The notes below the pieces were generated by a model. That model ran no database searches, was not told where the DNA came from, and saw only the letters and a list, made by a program, of their open reading frames with translations. Shown piece by piece: positions 1 through 8,364 of a stretch of 27,060 bases of DNA. Source of the stretch: a virus; IMG/VR virus record IMGVR_UViG_3300027906_000119, positions 1-27,060 of that record. One strand, given 5' to 3'. The translations under genes and the position numbers were made by a program. Positions within the stretch are counted from its first letter, which is position 1; each line of letters begins with the position of its first letter.

Positions 1-688
1 TGATCTGATCGTAATATTTACTCTTTGTGTCTTCTAAAAACTTATTCGCTTTTGCAAGTTCTTCTTTTAATATAATCTTTTTTTCTGTTATCTGTTGCTC
101 ACTATCTTCTTCTTCATCCCAAGCAAATTGACCTTCCATATGGAAAGTTATTTCCTTGTTAGTAAGGTAAGGTTTTGTTTGTTTATAGTATTCTCTTAAT
201 AACTGCTCATTATTTAACGCACTATAATCTCTATTTAACCTAACATAGTCTTCTAACGTACCACCAGTTTCTTCCATAAATGCTACTAGTTTATCTACAT
301 TTTCAGGTAAAGTTGGAACTTCAGTTTCTTTAGGTTTTTCTGCAACAGGTTTAACAGGTTCTTTTTCTTCAACCTTCTCTTCAGTTGATTTAATCTCTTC
401 TAAAGGATTTACTTCATCCTTTACTACTTCTTCTTTTTCACTTTCGTTGGAAGACTTTGGGGATTCAACGTGTGTTTCTCCCACTTTTCCGCCATCTGTG
501 GATTTTGCATCCACATCCACTTTCTCTGTGCTTTGCTCTTGAACGGCATCTTCTTCTTTTTTTAGGTTAACTTTAGTTACATCATCATTTTTAGATGTTA
601 GTTTTTTTGGTCTTCCAGGTTTCTTTTTCATTTTAAAGTCACCTTCTTGTTTAACTTCTTCAGTTACGTTTTTTACTTCTTCACTCAT
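1..688 (-). CDS. Scaffold-like head protein, C-terminus cut by window edge
   Basis: The reading frame starts at ATG 688 and is still open at position 1, giving 229 residues. Residues 1-30 are basic and contain KKKPGRPKK (21-29), whose GRP core matches an AT-hook. Residues about 30-125 are a low-complexity, Glu/Lys/Val/Pro-rich and probably disordered linker. From about 128 the protein looks folded and helical (FMEETGGTLEDYVRLNRDY near 137-155) and very acidic near 190-198 (WDEEEDSEQ). An acidic, coiled protein directly downstream of TerL and portal normally acts as internal scaffold for capsid assembly, and the C-terminal part resembles such proteins of Bacteroidota and marine podoviruses from memory. 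The gene begins 26 nt after the portal stop. The scaffold role is inference from position and composition. Confidence 0.6.
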   Translation of the reverse strand, partial: MSEEVKNVTEEVKQEGDFKMKKKPGRPKKLTSKNDDVTKVNLKKEEDAVQEQSTEKVDVDAKSTDGGKVGETHVESPKSSNESEKEEVVKDEVNPLEEIKSTEEKVEEKEPVKPVAEKPKETEVPTLPENVDKLVAFMEETGGTLEDYVRLNRDYSALNNEQLLREYYKQTKPYLTNKEITFHMEGQFAWDEEEDSEQQITEKKIILKEELAKANKFLEDTKSKYYDQI

Positions 689-714
689 AATATAATATTA
701 TATAATTATTAAGC

Positions 715-3132
715 CTACATAATTCCTCCTAAATTAGCTATATCGCCATTAAGAGTATCGTTTCCAGAAGATTCAAAATTAATTGGTAATCCATCTTCTT
801 GACGTTGTTGAATCATTTCGCTTTGTTGTGTTGCTTGGAGTTTGGTTCTATTATCTTTTCTATTTTCAATCTCTTGAATTTTTTGCTCCTCATTTGATAT
901 TTTAGCTTTAGCTAATTCCATGTTATAATTAAACTCTTGTTCCATCAACATTTGTTTAATCTGTCCTTCTCTTTCCATTCTTTGTATTTCAAACTGAGAT
1001 TTAGCTTGTTCAAATGAAACTTGACTATTTAATAATGCTTGTTGTTTTTGCGCTTCATACATAGCCGCTTTTTCTGCGGTTTCTTGATTCGCTTGAGCTT
1101 GCATTTGAATATTCTGTTGTTGTAGTTCTTCTTCTCTTTTTTGTTTTTCTCTTCTACGTTTCTTCAGTAATTCGTTAGCTAACTTTAAATTCCTAACATT
1201 CCTAATGTCTATTGCATCTTCTAAGTCTATTCCTCCAGTTTTTAACGCAATTTGAATATTTTGTTCTAAAGATTCTTTTTCTACTTCATCTGGTTCTAGT
1301 TCTAGAAATATACCAAAATTGTGAATTCTAACTTTTGCAAGTTCATCTAATGTTGCTACATTGAAATGAGTAATACTATTTTCTAATGCCTTTCTAGTTA
1401 AAGGGAAACGTAGAGATTGTGCTATTTTATTAGAAATATTTTCACAAGTTTTGAGAGTTAAATATAAACTTGCTTGCATTATATGTCTAGTAGCTACATT
1501 TGAATTAGCGGCTGCTAATTTCTGTAATCCCACTAATGATTTTTCATCAGGCATACTTCCATCTCTCGCTTCATTGAGTCCGGTCGTATCTCTTATCATT
1601 TGCAGGTAGTATTGATAAGTTTGAATCAACGACTGCATTTTAGCTCCACCAGAAGAAGTCTGTAGCTCTTGTACTGGTATTTTCCCTCTGTTTAATTCTC
1701 CATCTTGAGTAAGAGATCTACCTACAATAGAACCTGTTTGAAAATACATATTTAAAGCTTCAGCAGGGTTATAGTTTGTACCATTACCTAAGTCTACTTC
1801 TGCTAATCCATCCATGTCTAGGAAGATTCCATCTGGAACCATTCGAGCTAGAATTTGTTGCATTTTTAAATGAGTCAACTGTATCATATCAGCAAATCCA
1901 GTGATACGACTTACTAAGGATTCTATTCTTCCTTTGTACATTCTAGGAGCACAAATTTGATAACTCATATTTACCCTAGTAGTATCTGCTTCAGGTCTTG
2001 TCATATTTTCTGACATTCCCCAACCTAGCATATTTTCAAATCCTAATATTTTGGCGCCACTATATAGAGTTTCAATAGTTCGTGATGCTCTTTCAAAATT
2101 AGGATTATCTTCAGGAGGTAAAAAAGTATCTTCTTTTTCTAATGCTTTTTGTAATCCCTGATCAGTATGTTTTATTTTAAAGACTTGATCTACAAAAGTT
2201 TTCCATTCAAAAAATAAAACTTGTACCGTGTTCTCGTCCCATCTACCATTCCAACCTCTTACGTATTCAGAGTTTCCTTTATACTTTTGAATCTGTTCTA
2301 TTTCTTCTGGACCTAAGTAAGGAAATTTTTTCTTGAGTTGTGGTATTGTTAAATTTTTAACTTCTCCAACGTAGTATAAATCTTGAAAATTAGGATCTTC
2401 TGTATATGACCAAACCATATAGGCAGGATCTACGTAGTCTAAAGTAATTCCTTCTGCTTTGTTCCATTCTGTTTTAACTGCAGCAATACCTAATACAGTT
2501 AAATCATAATTTAATCTCTTCCTTACTAGTTGGTATTTATTTTGATCTAATACTTGATCTATTAATTCTTCTTCTGCAATTTCAATAGACTGTTTATAGT
2601 TCAATTGCATGTGCATAGGTAACTCTTCTAAGTTTTCAGGAGTGTTTTGATCAGGTTTAAAATTATTTAATCCGATACCAGGAAATAATTCTGCTACTGC
2701 TTCATAATAATCTTTTAAAGCAATATCTTCTAAAATCTTTTGAGCGTATTTAGTTCTGCGTTGTCTTGATTCAGGATCTTGAGCATAAGCATTTATCTCA
2801 TAAGTTCTTTGCGACATTCCATTAACTACAATGTCTACAAATTTAGGTATAACTGGAACTGGTTTCCAGTCTAAATTTAAATAAGATAAATCACCATTTA
2901 TAGCTAATTCATCTTTGTACTTTTGCACAGGTTGTTCAGCTCTAGCGTATAAACGCAAATTATGAAAATAGGTATAGTTCGTAAAAAACCTATATCCAGT
3001 TCCTTTGTAATTCCTAAACCATTCTGATTCTATAGCTCGACCTACTGCTAATCCATATTCGTATGTATTTTTTTCTGCCACAGGTACTACCTGGTCCGGA
3101 AAGATACTATTACTGTTCGTATAAATCTGCAT
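715..3132 (-). CDS. Portal protein
   Basis: 805 residues, the size expected for large podovirus or crAss-like portals. The portal forms the dodecameric ring at one capsid vertex through which TerL drives DNA and to which the tail attaches. The N-terminal part contains LDWKPVPVIPKFVDIVVNGM (87-106), a stretch I associate with this portal family, followed by a long mixed alpha/beta body. From roughly residue 640 to 780 the protein is a Gln/Glu/Lys-rich coiled coil (KKRRREKQKREEELQQQN and after), as expected for the C-terminal crown/barrel helices. The start codon follows the TerL stop directly (TAA then ATG, no gap), which implies translational coupling. No Shine-Dalgarno sequence is visible. 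The call rests on size, sequence character and the TerL-portal-scaffold order. Confidence 0.88.
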   Translation of the reverse strand: MQIYTNSNSIFPDQVVPVAEKNTYEYGLAVGRAIESEWFRNYKGTGYRFFTNYTYFHNLRLYARAEQPVQKYKDELAINGDLSYLNLDWKPVPVIPKFVDIVVNGMSQRTYEINAYAQDPESRQRRTKYAQKILEDIALKDYYEAVAELFPGIGLNNFKPDQNTPENLEELPMHMQLNYKQSIEIAEEELIDQVLDQNKYQLVRKRLNYDLTVLGIAAVKTEWNKAEGITLDYVDPAYMVWSYTEDPNFQDLYYVGEVKNLTIPQLKKKFPYLGPEEIEQIQKYKGNSEYVRGWNGRWDENTVQVLFFEWKTFVDQVFKIKHTDQGLQKALEKEDTFLPPEDNPNFERASRTIETLYSGAKILGFENMLGWGMSENMTRPEADTTRVNMSYQICAPRMYKGRIESLVSRITGFADMIQLTHLKMQQILARMVPDGIFLDMDGLAEVDLGNGTNYNPAEALNMYFQTGSIVGRSLTQDGELNRGKIPVQELQTSSGGAKMQSLIQTYQYYLQMIRDTTGLNEARDGSMPDEKSLVGLQKLAAANSNVATRHIMQASLYLTLKTCENISNKIAQSLRFPLTRKALENSITHFNVATLDELAKVRIHNFGIFLELEPDEVEKESLEQNIQIALKTGGIDLEDAIDIRNVRNLKLANELLKKRRREKQKREEELQQQNIQMQAQANQETAEKAAMYEAQKQQALLNSQVSFEQAKSQFEIQRMEREGQIKQMLMEQEFNYNMELAKAKISNEEQKIQEIENRKDNRTKLQATQQSEMIQQRQEDGLPINFESSGNDTLNGDIANLGGIM

Positions 3133-5358
3133 TTACTTATTAATTTTTGAAATTTCTCCTGTATTGTCATAGGTTTTAATACCTAAATTTATAGGTTGTG
3201 ATATTCGACGAGGAACTGGTCTATATCTATGTTTATTGCAAGCCATTAATGCTAAACCAGAACTTATAGATGCATCATGCTTTGTTCTATTGTTTATATT
3301 AAATGTAGCCCAATCTTCTAATGTTCGCTGAAAATACATGTCTCCATGAGTATCATTCTTGTATCCCACGTATTGATCAATATAAGTTTCTATTGCAGCT
3401 GCATGAGCTTGTTTAACATCCTCGCTTGAGTTTGGTATTCCTCCTACTTCTCTCTCTGTGATAGACAATTTATTTAAAGTTCTATCTGGTCTATTCATAC
3501 TAAATCCTCTATAACCTCTTCGTTTAAGATGATATAATAATCGTGGTTTATTGTTCTCTACTAGAATAGGCATTCCATAAAAATGAATAGCCATAAGTAC
3601 GTCTTCAAAAAACATTTCTGCTGTTTGTGGTCGTGATATATATTCTAAAAAAAAATGATTAGGTGGAGCGTCTTCCATGCTAAACTTGGTTAACCCGTGT
3701 AAAGCACCTTTAGAACCTCTTCCATCTACAGTTCCTGAAATATCATAACTATCACACCCAAAAGCTCCTATGTGATCATTTCCTGGATATTTAATACCAT
3801 TTCTTACAATCACATTGTTTTGGATCGTTTTAGGTGGAACCCAAGAAATAAAAAATCTTCCTTTAGAATTTGGAACAAATATAACTTTAGAATCTCTCCA
3901 TTCGTTTTCCCATTGAAAATTACCTTGAGTTAATTTCAACTCATTATTAGTATATTCATTGTAATCTATTTGCTCGTATATTTTTTGTAAATTAAATAAG
4001 CTATCAATAGCTTCATCTCTAAACGCGTGTTGTTCTGTACGAGGAAATTGTCTATAGTATTCATTTAAACTATCAGGATCGTTTTTTAATCCATCTACTT
4101 CATTCTGCCAATGCTCAACAACTCCAATATCTATAAGTTGATTATCAATTCCCTTAACAGGAGATGGTGGATTATCAAATACTGGTTTTCCATATTTATC
4201 TATAAAACCTTCATAGTTCCACTCCATAGGAATAAACAAAGAATACAAACCTTCTTTAGTTTGACCATTTTTGTTTCGATTAGTAACATCTGATCCATAG
4301 TAAATATCCTTAAAGTTTTGCCCTCCTTTTCCTAACGCATTAGAAGTTGAACCCATCATACATTTTCCTACAATTCTTCTTCCTAATCGTAAACATGTTT
4401 TAGTTACCTTCCAGTTATTTTTTATATTGTCAGGTCTTTCCCATTTACCACTCTCATCATGTCCTAATAGTTTTAATTTTTCACCATCATAACTATTATC
4501 ACCTGTGTTTTTCCAATCTATAGTAGTATCTAATCCTTCTAATTCTCTAATTTCTTCATTAACCTCCAACTTTCTACGTGTAAGTTTAGATGCCGGAACC
4601 CTATATGCCAGTTCGGTTTTAGGGCGATCCATACCATCTTGGATTGGTTTGAAGAAAAACGGATAGTTAACCGAGATTGGTACAACTTTATCTGTGAACA
4701 TTTTTTTAGCATCTGCTCCACTCTTTGATAAAATCCCATATCTACTGTCAGATGATATTGTTGCCTGATTAACGAGTTCTGCTGAGCACATAAAGGAAAA
4801 TCCTGATCGTCTATTTTTAAGATAGCACATTCCATAACATCTGGTATCAGCTTTACAGGCTTCCCAAAATATGTAGAATAACCTGTTTGATTCTCTAAAG
4901 TCAGGGGCTCCAATATCGATTTTTGACCATTGCAAGTACATGTAGTGAGTACCAGTAATATAAGTAGGTTCACCATTGTTGTAAAACCAAAATCCTTCAT
5001 CTCTTCTTTTAAATTCATTATCTATGTAGTCCCACCATTTCTCTCTAAAATCAGGAGGATATTTTTCCCAATCAAATCTATTTTTAATTCTTTTTAATTC
5101 TTTCGAATATTCGAATTGCTCCCAGTATTGTTCCTCTTTATTTTTGCTTCGTTTATAGCATTCATCTTCTTCTGGTAAAGCAATGCGGAGGTTTTGCACT
5201 TCAATGATCTGTCCAATTTTTCCTGTTTTACTTATAACTACAAAATCATATTCTTTATTATAACCATATTCCCATTTTTTTAGTCGGTTATTTTTCTTGA
5301 GAACATTCGAGTTAACTACATTAGGTATTGCTTTCCATAGCTCTTGAATATAACTCAT
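3133..5358 (-). CDS. terL: Terminase large subunit (ATPase and nuclease)
   Basis: 741 residues. This is the packaging motor: an N-terminal ATPase and a C-terminal RNase H-like nuclease that cuts concatemeric DNA. The P-loop is degenerate, KNRRSGFS (181-188), as in other terminases with an RRxG-type loop. A Walker B plus catalytic glutamate candidate is LKLLGHDES with D301/E302. Nuclease acidic residues are visible in order: D536 in GCDSYD, E601 in ILVENN, and D695 in TKHDAS. The long N-terminal region (1-150) is rich in aromatic and charged residues. The gene overlaps the end of the small upstream gene by ATGA (5355-5358) and abuts the portal gene. The family is secure; the crAss-like or flavobacterial affinity is an impression. 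Confidence 0.92.
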   Translation of the reverse strand: MSYIQELWKAIPNVVNSNVLKKNNRLKKWEYGYNKEYDFVVISKTGKIGQIIEVQNLRIALPEEDECYKRSKNKEEQYWEQFEYSKELKRIKNRFDWEKYPPDFREKWWDYIDNEFKRRDEGFWFYNNGEPTYITGTHYMYLQWSKIDIGAPDFRESNRLFYIFWEACKADTRCYGMCYLKNRRSGFSFMCSAELVNQATISSDSRYGILSKSGADAKKMFTDKVVPISVNYPFFFKPIQDGMDRPKTELAYRVPASKLTRRKLEVNEEIRELEGLDTTIDWKNTGDNSYDGEKLKLLGHDESGKWERPDNIKNNWKVTKTCLRLGRRIVGKCMMGSTSNALGKGGQNFKDIYYGSDVTNRNKNGQTKEGLYSLFIPMEWNYEGFIDKYGKPVFDNPPSPVKGIDNQLIDIGVVEHWQNEVDGLKNDPDSLNEYYRQFPRTEQHAFRDEAIDSLFNLQKIYEQIDYNEYTNNELKLTQGNFQWENEWRDSKVIFVPNSKGRFFISWVPPKTIQNNVIVRNGIKYPGNDHIGAFGCDSYDISGTVDGRGSKGALHGLTKFSMEDAPPNHFFLEYISRPQTAEMFFEDVLMAIHFYGMPILVENNKPRLLYHLKRRGYRGFSMNRPDRTLNKLSITEREVGGIPNSSEDVKQAHAAAIETYIDQYVGYKNDTHGDMYFQRTLEDWATFNINNRTKHDASISSGLALMACNKHRYRPVPRRISQPINLGIKTYDNTGEISKINK

Positions 5359-5648
5359 TTGCTACGCCCTTCCGCAAAACCTTTAAAATCTCTTTGAGGT
5401 TTTTCTTCTTTTGGTTTATCATTTAAAAGATCTTCTTCTTCTTGAATTCTTTGAAGAATTTCAAAAGCATCAAATATAGCAAGTTTCTTAGTGGCAGCTG
5501 CGTTCTTGAGACGGTCCGCAGACACATCCTCCCCCGTATCTACAATCTCCTCCTTCGCTACTTTTATCAGTTCTTCCACTGCTATCTGCCCAGCTTGGAT
5601 TATATTCTTTTTCGTTTCCTTCGTATTCATGTTGTAAAGCAATATCAT
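5355..5648 (-). CDS. Small protein immediately before TerL, candidate small terminase subunit
   Basis: 97 residues from ATG 5648. A second in-frame ATG at 5630 (residue 7, MNTKETKK) gives 91 residues and is equally plausible. The protein is helical and charged, with KEEIVDTGEDVSADRLKN followed by AAATKKLAIFDAFEIL, then an acidic stretch and a basic tail FAEGRSK. The position directly before terL, joined by ATGA, and the small helical character suit a TerS, but no DNA-binding domain is obvious, so the role is inferred from context. The first half overlaps the preceding gene out of frame by 143-161 nt, an unusually long overlap in which both frames look conserved. Confidence 0.7.
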   Translation of the reverse strand: MILLYNMNTKETKKNIIQAGQIAVEELIKVAKEEIVDTGEDVSADRLKNAAATKKLAIFDAFEILQRIQEEEDLLNDKPKEEKPQRDFKGFAEGRSK

Positions 5649-6168
5649 TAAATTTCATACAATATAAACGTTCTCCTTCTATTATGAATTCAAATTCTGA
5701 TTCAGGTGTAAACGTTACTAACGCTTCAAGAGGAACATTAAGAGCTTCTAATGCATCATTAGAATATTTTAATATTCCATAATGTTTTTTTTCTTTCTGA
5801 GCTTCTAAAGCGTCTATATCGATAATGGGTTTGACAAAACAATAATCTAAGTGAGATTTATTATTGTACATGTATATTTGTTGAGGTGAGCAAAAATACA
5901 AATCGTCTTTAAAATATGTTCCAGTGTTTCGTTCTTTTCCTCGTTGATCATACCATCTTCTAAATAAATTGTGATGAACATATACAATGTCACCTTCTTT
6001 TATTTTAGTATCATAAGCAGCTGGAATGGATACTACCCTTGCTTTTTTATTCACATGTATGTGGTTTTCCACATTGGTGTTTATAACAAGGGTTTTATCT
6101 TCTACCTTTTTAGTATTGTTGTATCTACTCCCAAGAGGAGTAACTATAAAATCGTATAAAGATCTCAT
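5488..6168 (-). CDS. Tandem Cpn10 (GroES-like) domain protein
   Basis: 226 residues with two halves of similar layout. Half one (about 1-75) has YDFIVTPLG, then ARVVSIP, then KIKEGDIVYVHHNLF. Half two (about 106-180) has YCFVKPI, then YGILKYS, then LEALVTFTPESEFEFIIEGERLYCMKFNDIAL. This strand order (a xxVxP strand, a short strand, an xxGDxVxx strand, and a final E/D-G-E-x-L-Y-x-M-x-x-x-D-I stretch) resembles GroES, so I read it as a diverged double co-chaperonin-like fold. The C-terminal tail (about 200-226) is Gly/Cys-rich (DCRYGGGCVCG). A canonical GroES-like gene exists separately at 14408-14668. The co-chaperonin function is inference; it could simply use the fold as a virion or assembly protein. 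It abuts the gene at 6168 by one shared base and overlaps the next gene deeply. Confidence 0.62.
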   Translation of the reverse strand: MRSLYDFIVTPLGSRYNNTKKVEDKTLVINTNVENHIHVNKKARVVSIPAAYDTKIKEGDIVYVHHNLFRRWYDQRGKERNTGTYFKDDLYFCSPQQIYMYNNKSHLDYCFVKPIIDIDALEAQKEKKHYGILKYSNDALEALNVPLEALVTFTPESEFEFIIEGERLYCMKFNDIALQHEYEGNEKEYNPSWADSSGRTDKSSEGGDCRYGGGCVCGPSQERSCH

Positions 6169-6398
6169 TAATATTCTAGATCATATTCTATAGCAATAGC
6201 CATCTGTGAGTTAAACTTCTTCCACGGTAGCATTGTGTCTTCCTTTTTTATATATATCATATACTCTCCTTCTTCAGGTTCGAGTATATCACAGATAACA
6301 TGACCTCCATATACCGGTTGTCCTACAGCATAATGCATCGCATCATTTTTATAGTCTGTACCAATACTTATCTTTCTTATTACCTTAGACATTTTCAA
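6168..6398 (-). CDS. Conserved-looking small phage protein
   Basis: 76 residues: VIRKISIGTDYKNDAMHYAVGQPVYGG near the N-terminus, a central beta-rich part, and WKKFNSQMAIAIEYDLEY at the end. The RKISIG...MHYxVGQ and xxMxxxIEYxxxF/Y pattern is familiar from hypothetical proteins in Bacteroidota phages, but no function is known to me. No signal peptide or membrane segment is present. It overlaps the upstream coiled-coil gene by 14 nt and shares one base with the Cpn10-like gene downstream, so it sits in the tightly packed cluster leading to the terminase. Confidence 0.75.
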   Translation of the reverse strand: MKMSKVIRKISIGTDYKNDAMHYAVGQPVYGGHVICDILEPEEGEYMIYIKKEDTMLPWKKFNSQMAIAIEYDLEY

Positions 6399-6645
6399 CT
6401 ACTTTTAGAGGAGCTTCTTTCTCTTCTATTTCTTCATACGAACCATCACTCATGTCTATATTAATAGACCCATAAGTTTTTTCTAATTCTATTTTAGTTG
6501 CTTGTACATCTTGGTTTAGTATTCCTACCTCATGACACAAAGCATGTTGTTGGGTAGATAAAATACCTATTTCTTTAACTAAGCGATCTAACTTTTCTTG
6601 TTGATCTTTAATTTTTTGTAATTCTTCTTTTTTAATTTTCTTCAT
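6385..6645 (-). CDS. Small coiled-coil phage protein
   Basis: 86 residues. Residues 1-60 are a continuous charged amphipathic helix (KKEELQKIKDQQEKLDRLV and on), predicted coiled coil, followed by YGSINIDMSDGSYEEIEEKE and an acidic tail. Small coiled-coil proteins ending in Y-G-x-x-N-I-D-x-x-x-G-x-Y are common in structural regions of AT-rich phages, with unassigned role. It starts 26 nt after the virion protein gene at 6672 and overlaps the next gene by 14 nt. Confidence 0.75.
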   Translation of the reverse strand: MKKIKKEELQKIKDQQEKLDRLVKEIGILSTQQHALCHEVGILNQDVQATKIELEKTYGSINIDMSDGSYEEIEEKEAPLKVVENV

Positions 6646-6671
6646 TTAATTAAATTTAATTATTCTTTATG

Positions 6672-7844
6672 TTAGTGTTCGTGTATTAATCTTATTAATA
6701 AACTATCATCAGCAGGGTTGTCATAAGCACACATACCTACTATTATACCACCCGTGGATGTTGTTGTAATTTTTGTTAAATCTGTAGGATCTAAATATAA
6801 TAATTGTCCTTCAGGCACGGAAGTCGCAGGAGTAGTGAATGGAGTAGAAGGAGTTAAACTTAAATTCCAACCATCCGAAGTACTACCACTATCACTATAA
6901 AAGTAAAATCTTACGTATCTATACCTTGTGCCTCCTGATGTACCATCACTAGTAATTGGAAAACCTGTTCCAATAACACTACTTCCATTCAATGTCGCTG
7001 CTTTAGCTTCCGTTGTAGGGAAAACCCATCCAGGTGATGAAGCAGCTGAATTCCAAGATGCTCCTGCAAATGATGACCCCCACGGCTCAGCAGTTACAGA
7101 CATAGCTTGTAACCAAGGAGTTCCAGCAGTAGTATAATTAGCCCAAGCAACATTATCATTAGAAACTTGTATTCCTAATCTATCATAAATAGAAGAATTA
7201 AAATCTTCAAATCCGAAACTATTTGGTGTCATTACTAAGTGTTCAGAACCAGAACCTACGTCAAATGTTATATAATAGTTAGTGCCAGAGCTATAATTGC
7301 TACCACCTCCATCATCCGTAAAAGTTGTATCATTCGTCAATGGTCTTATATTTGCTACTGGTGGAGTAGAATTAGGTAACACATATGTTTCAGATGAAGG
7401 ATTGAAAGTTGTAGTTCTTCTAGCTGTGATAAATCCTTCTATTAACACTGTAACAGAATCTCCATCATTAGCATCAGCTAAAGCTATTCCTACAATAGCA
7501 CTTTGATCAGGCAATGAGCCAGCTGTAGTAACTTTTAATACTCCACCTGTGTAATCATAAACTACAGGTTGTCCACAACTAATAGATCCTAAAGCGGTAA
7601 ATATTTCACCATATCCATACTGAGGTTGAGTTGTTACGCTATTTAAATTAACTTTAGCTGTACTTCCACTAAATCCAGAAAAATCTAAATCTCCTCCAGT
7701 TGCGGCTATAATATCTGCTCCTGTAAACTTTACGTTTTTTAAACTACCACCATCGTTATAATAAGCGGCCACTCCTAATATATCGTTAAGGGTTATTCCT
7801 GCAGCAGTTAAATCATCAAAACTGCTAATTTTTTCATTTGCCAT
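6672..7844 (-). CDS. Virion surface or tail-fibre-like protein
   Basis: 390 residues, no signal peptide, Ser/Thr/Gly-rich and almost Cys-free, as usual for phage fibres and decoration proteins. The N-terminus (EKISSFDDLTAAGITLNDIL) resembles short attachment segments of phage structural proteins. A beta module near 88-140 (GQPVVYDYTGG, then AIVGIALADANDGDSVTVLI) is echoed at the C-terminus near 345-390 (GQLLYLDPTDLTKI, then GIIVGMCAYDNPADDSLLIR). These two stretches look like halves or copies of a DUF2190-type decoration fold, separated by a Trp/Ser/Gly-rich insertion (about 180-335) that could be a jelly-roll or carbohydrate-binding domain. The start overlaps the preceding small gene by TAATG. 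The virion role is inferred. Confidence 0.7.
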   Translation of the reverse strand: MANEKISSFDDLTAAGITLNDILGVAAYYNDGGSLKNVKFTGADIIAATGGDLDFSGFSGSTAKVNLNSVTTQPQYGYGEIFTALGSISCGQPVVYDYTGGVLKVTTAGSLPDQSAIVGIALADANDGDSVTVLIEGFITARRTTTFNPSSETYVLPNSTPPVANIRPLTNDTTFTDDGGGSNYSSGTNYYITFDVGSGSEHLVMTPNSFGFEDFNSSIYDRLGIQVSNDNVAWANYTTAGTPWLQAMSVTAEPWGSSFAGASWNSAASSPGWVFPTTEAKAATLNGSSVIGTGFPITSDGTSGGTRYRYVRFYFYSDSGSTSDGWNLSLTPSTPFTTPATSVPEGQLLYLDPTDLTKITTTSTGGIIVGMCAYDNPADDSLLIRLIHEH

Positions 7845-7999
7845 TATTCTAGTTCTATTAAGTCAGTACTATTTTCTAATTCTATTAAGTCTAAAGTAGG
7901 TTCTAATTCTATAAAATCTCCCGTTGGTGGCGGTGGGGTAATTGTTGGTCCCTTAGGTGTTTTCACCATAGGGATCATATATCCATTACCTAACCACAT
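7844..7999 (-). CDS. 51-residue protein with repeated IELE units
   Basis: A short frame between two structural genes: ATG at 7999 and stop TAA sharing its final A with the next start (TAATG). The N-terminus is MWLGNGYMIPMVKTPKGP, followed by a Pro-run (TPPPPT) and three near-identical units FIELE, LIELE and LIELE separated by 4-6 residues. The exact coupling to the next gene and lack of any other frame here support it as a real gene. The function is unknown; a short linker or peptide associated with the adjacent fibre-like protein is possible. Confidence 0.6.
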   Translation of the reverse strand: MWLGNGYMIPMVKTPKGPTITPPPPTGDFIELEPTLDLIELENSTDLIELE

Positions 8000-8000
8000 A

Positions 8001-8363
8001 TTACCAAAGTGCTATTAAGTCACCATCAACTACATCTGTTCCTGTATCTGCATCTTCTGCTTCTTCTACTGTTGTAATCAATATTGGTAAAAATGAACCC
8101 GCAGGAACATTTTTAAAAATTGGTTGAGCACCACTCTCCATAGTAACTTGTATCGTACTGCAATTTACACCTACATATAAACAAGCTCCTCTTTGCATAA
8201 ATACGGTTTCTTCTAGTCCACTAGGTAAAGTAGCTGGTGCGGGCACTAACAAGTTTCCAAAGTCTGCTACATTGAGTGATTGTGCATCATGTGCAAAAAT
8301 TCTTGGTTGGGCCATCATGTTGCCTTCTAACCCAGCTATGTCTAATTCTACTGTTCCTGCCAT
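8001..8363 (-). CDS. Small beta-rich virion protein, probable spike or decoration subunit
   Basis: 120 residues. The C-terminal half has GACLYVGVNCSTIQVTMESG, then IFKNVPAGSFLPILITTV, and ends GDLIALW. This pattern (a cYVGxxG strand, a VxxxxVPxGxFLPVxVxxV strand pair, terminal D-x-x-A-L-W/Y) is frequent in small tailed-phage proteins found among head-decoration and tail genes. It is Cys-poor, acidic, with no signal or membrane segment. The stop lies one base from the start of the IELE-repeat gene. The virion role is inferred from pattern and neighbours. Confidence 0.7.
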   Translation of the reverse strand: MAGTVELDIAGLEGNMMAQPRIFAHDAQSLNVADFGNLLVPAPATLPSGLEETVFMQRGACLYVGVNCSTIQVTMESGAQPIFKNVPAGSFLPILITTVEEAEDADTGTDVVDGDLIALW

Positions 8364-8364
8364 T

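Noticed and set aside
4539-5018. Minus-strand frame of 159 codons inside terL
   Set aside because: It lies wholly inside terL in another frame; TerL motifs are intact there.
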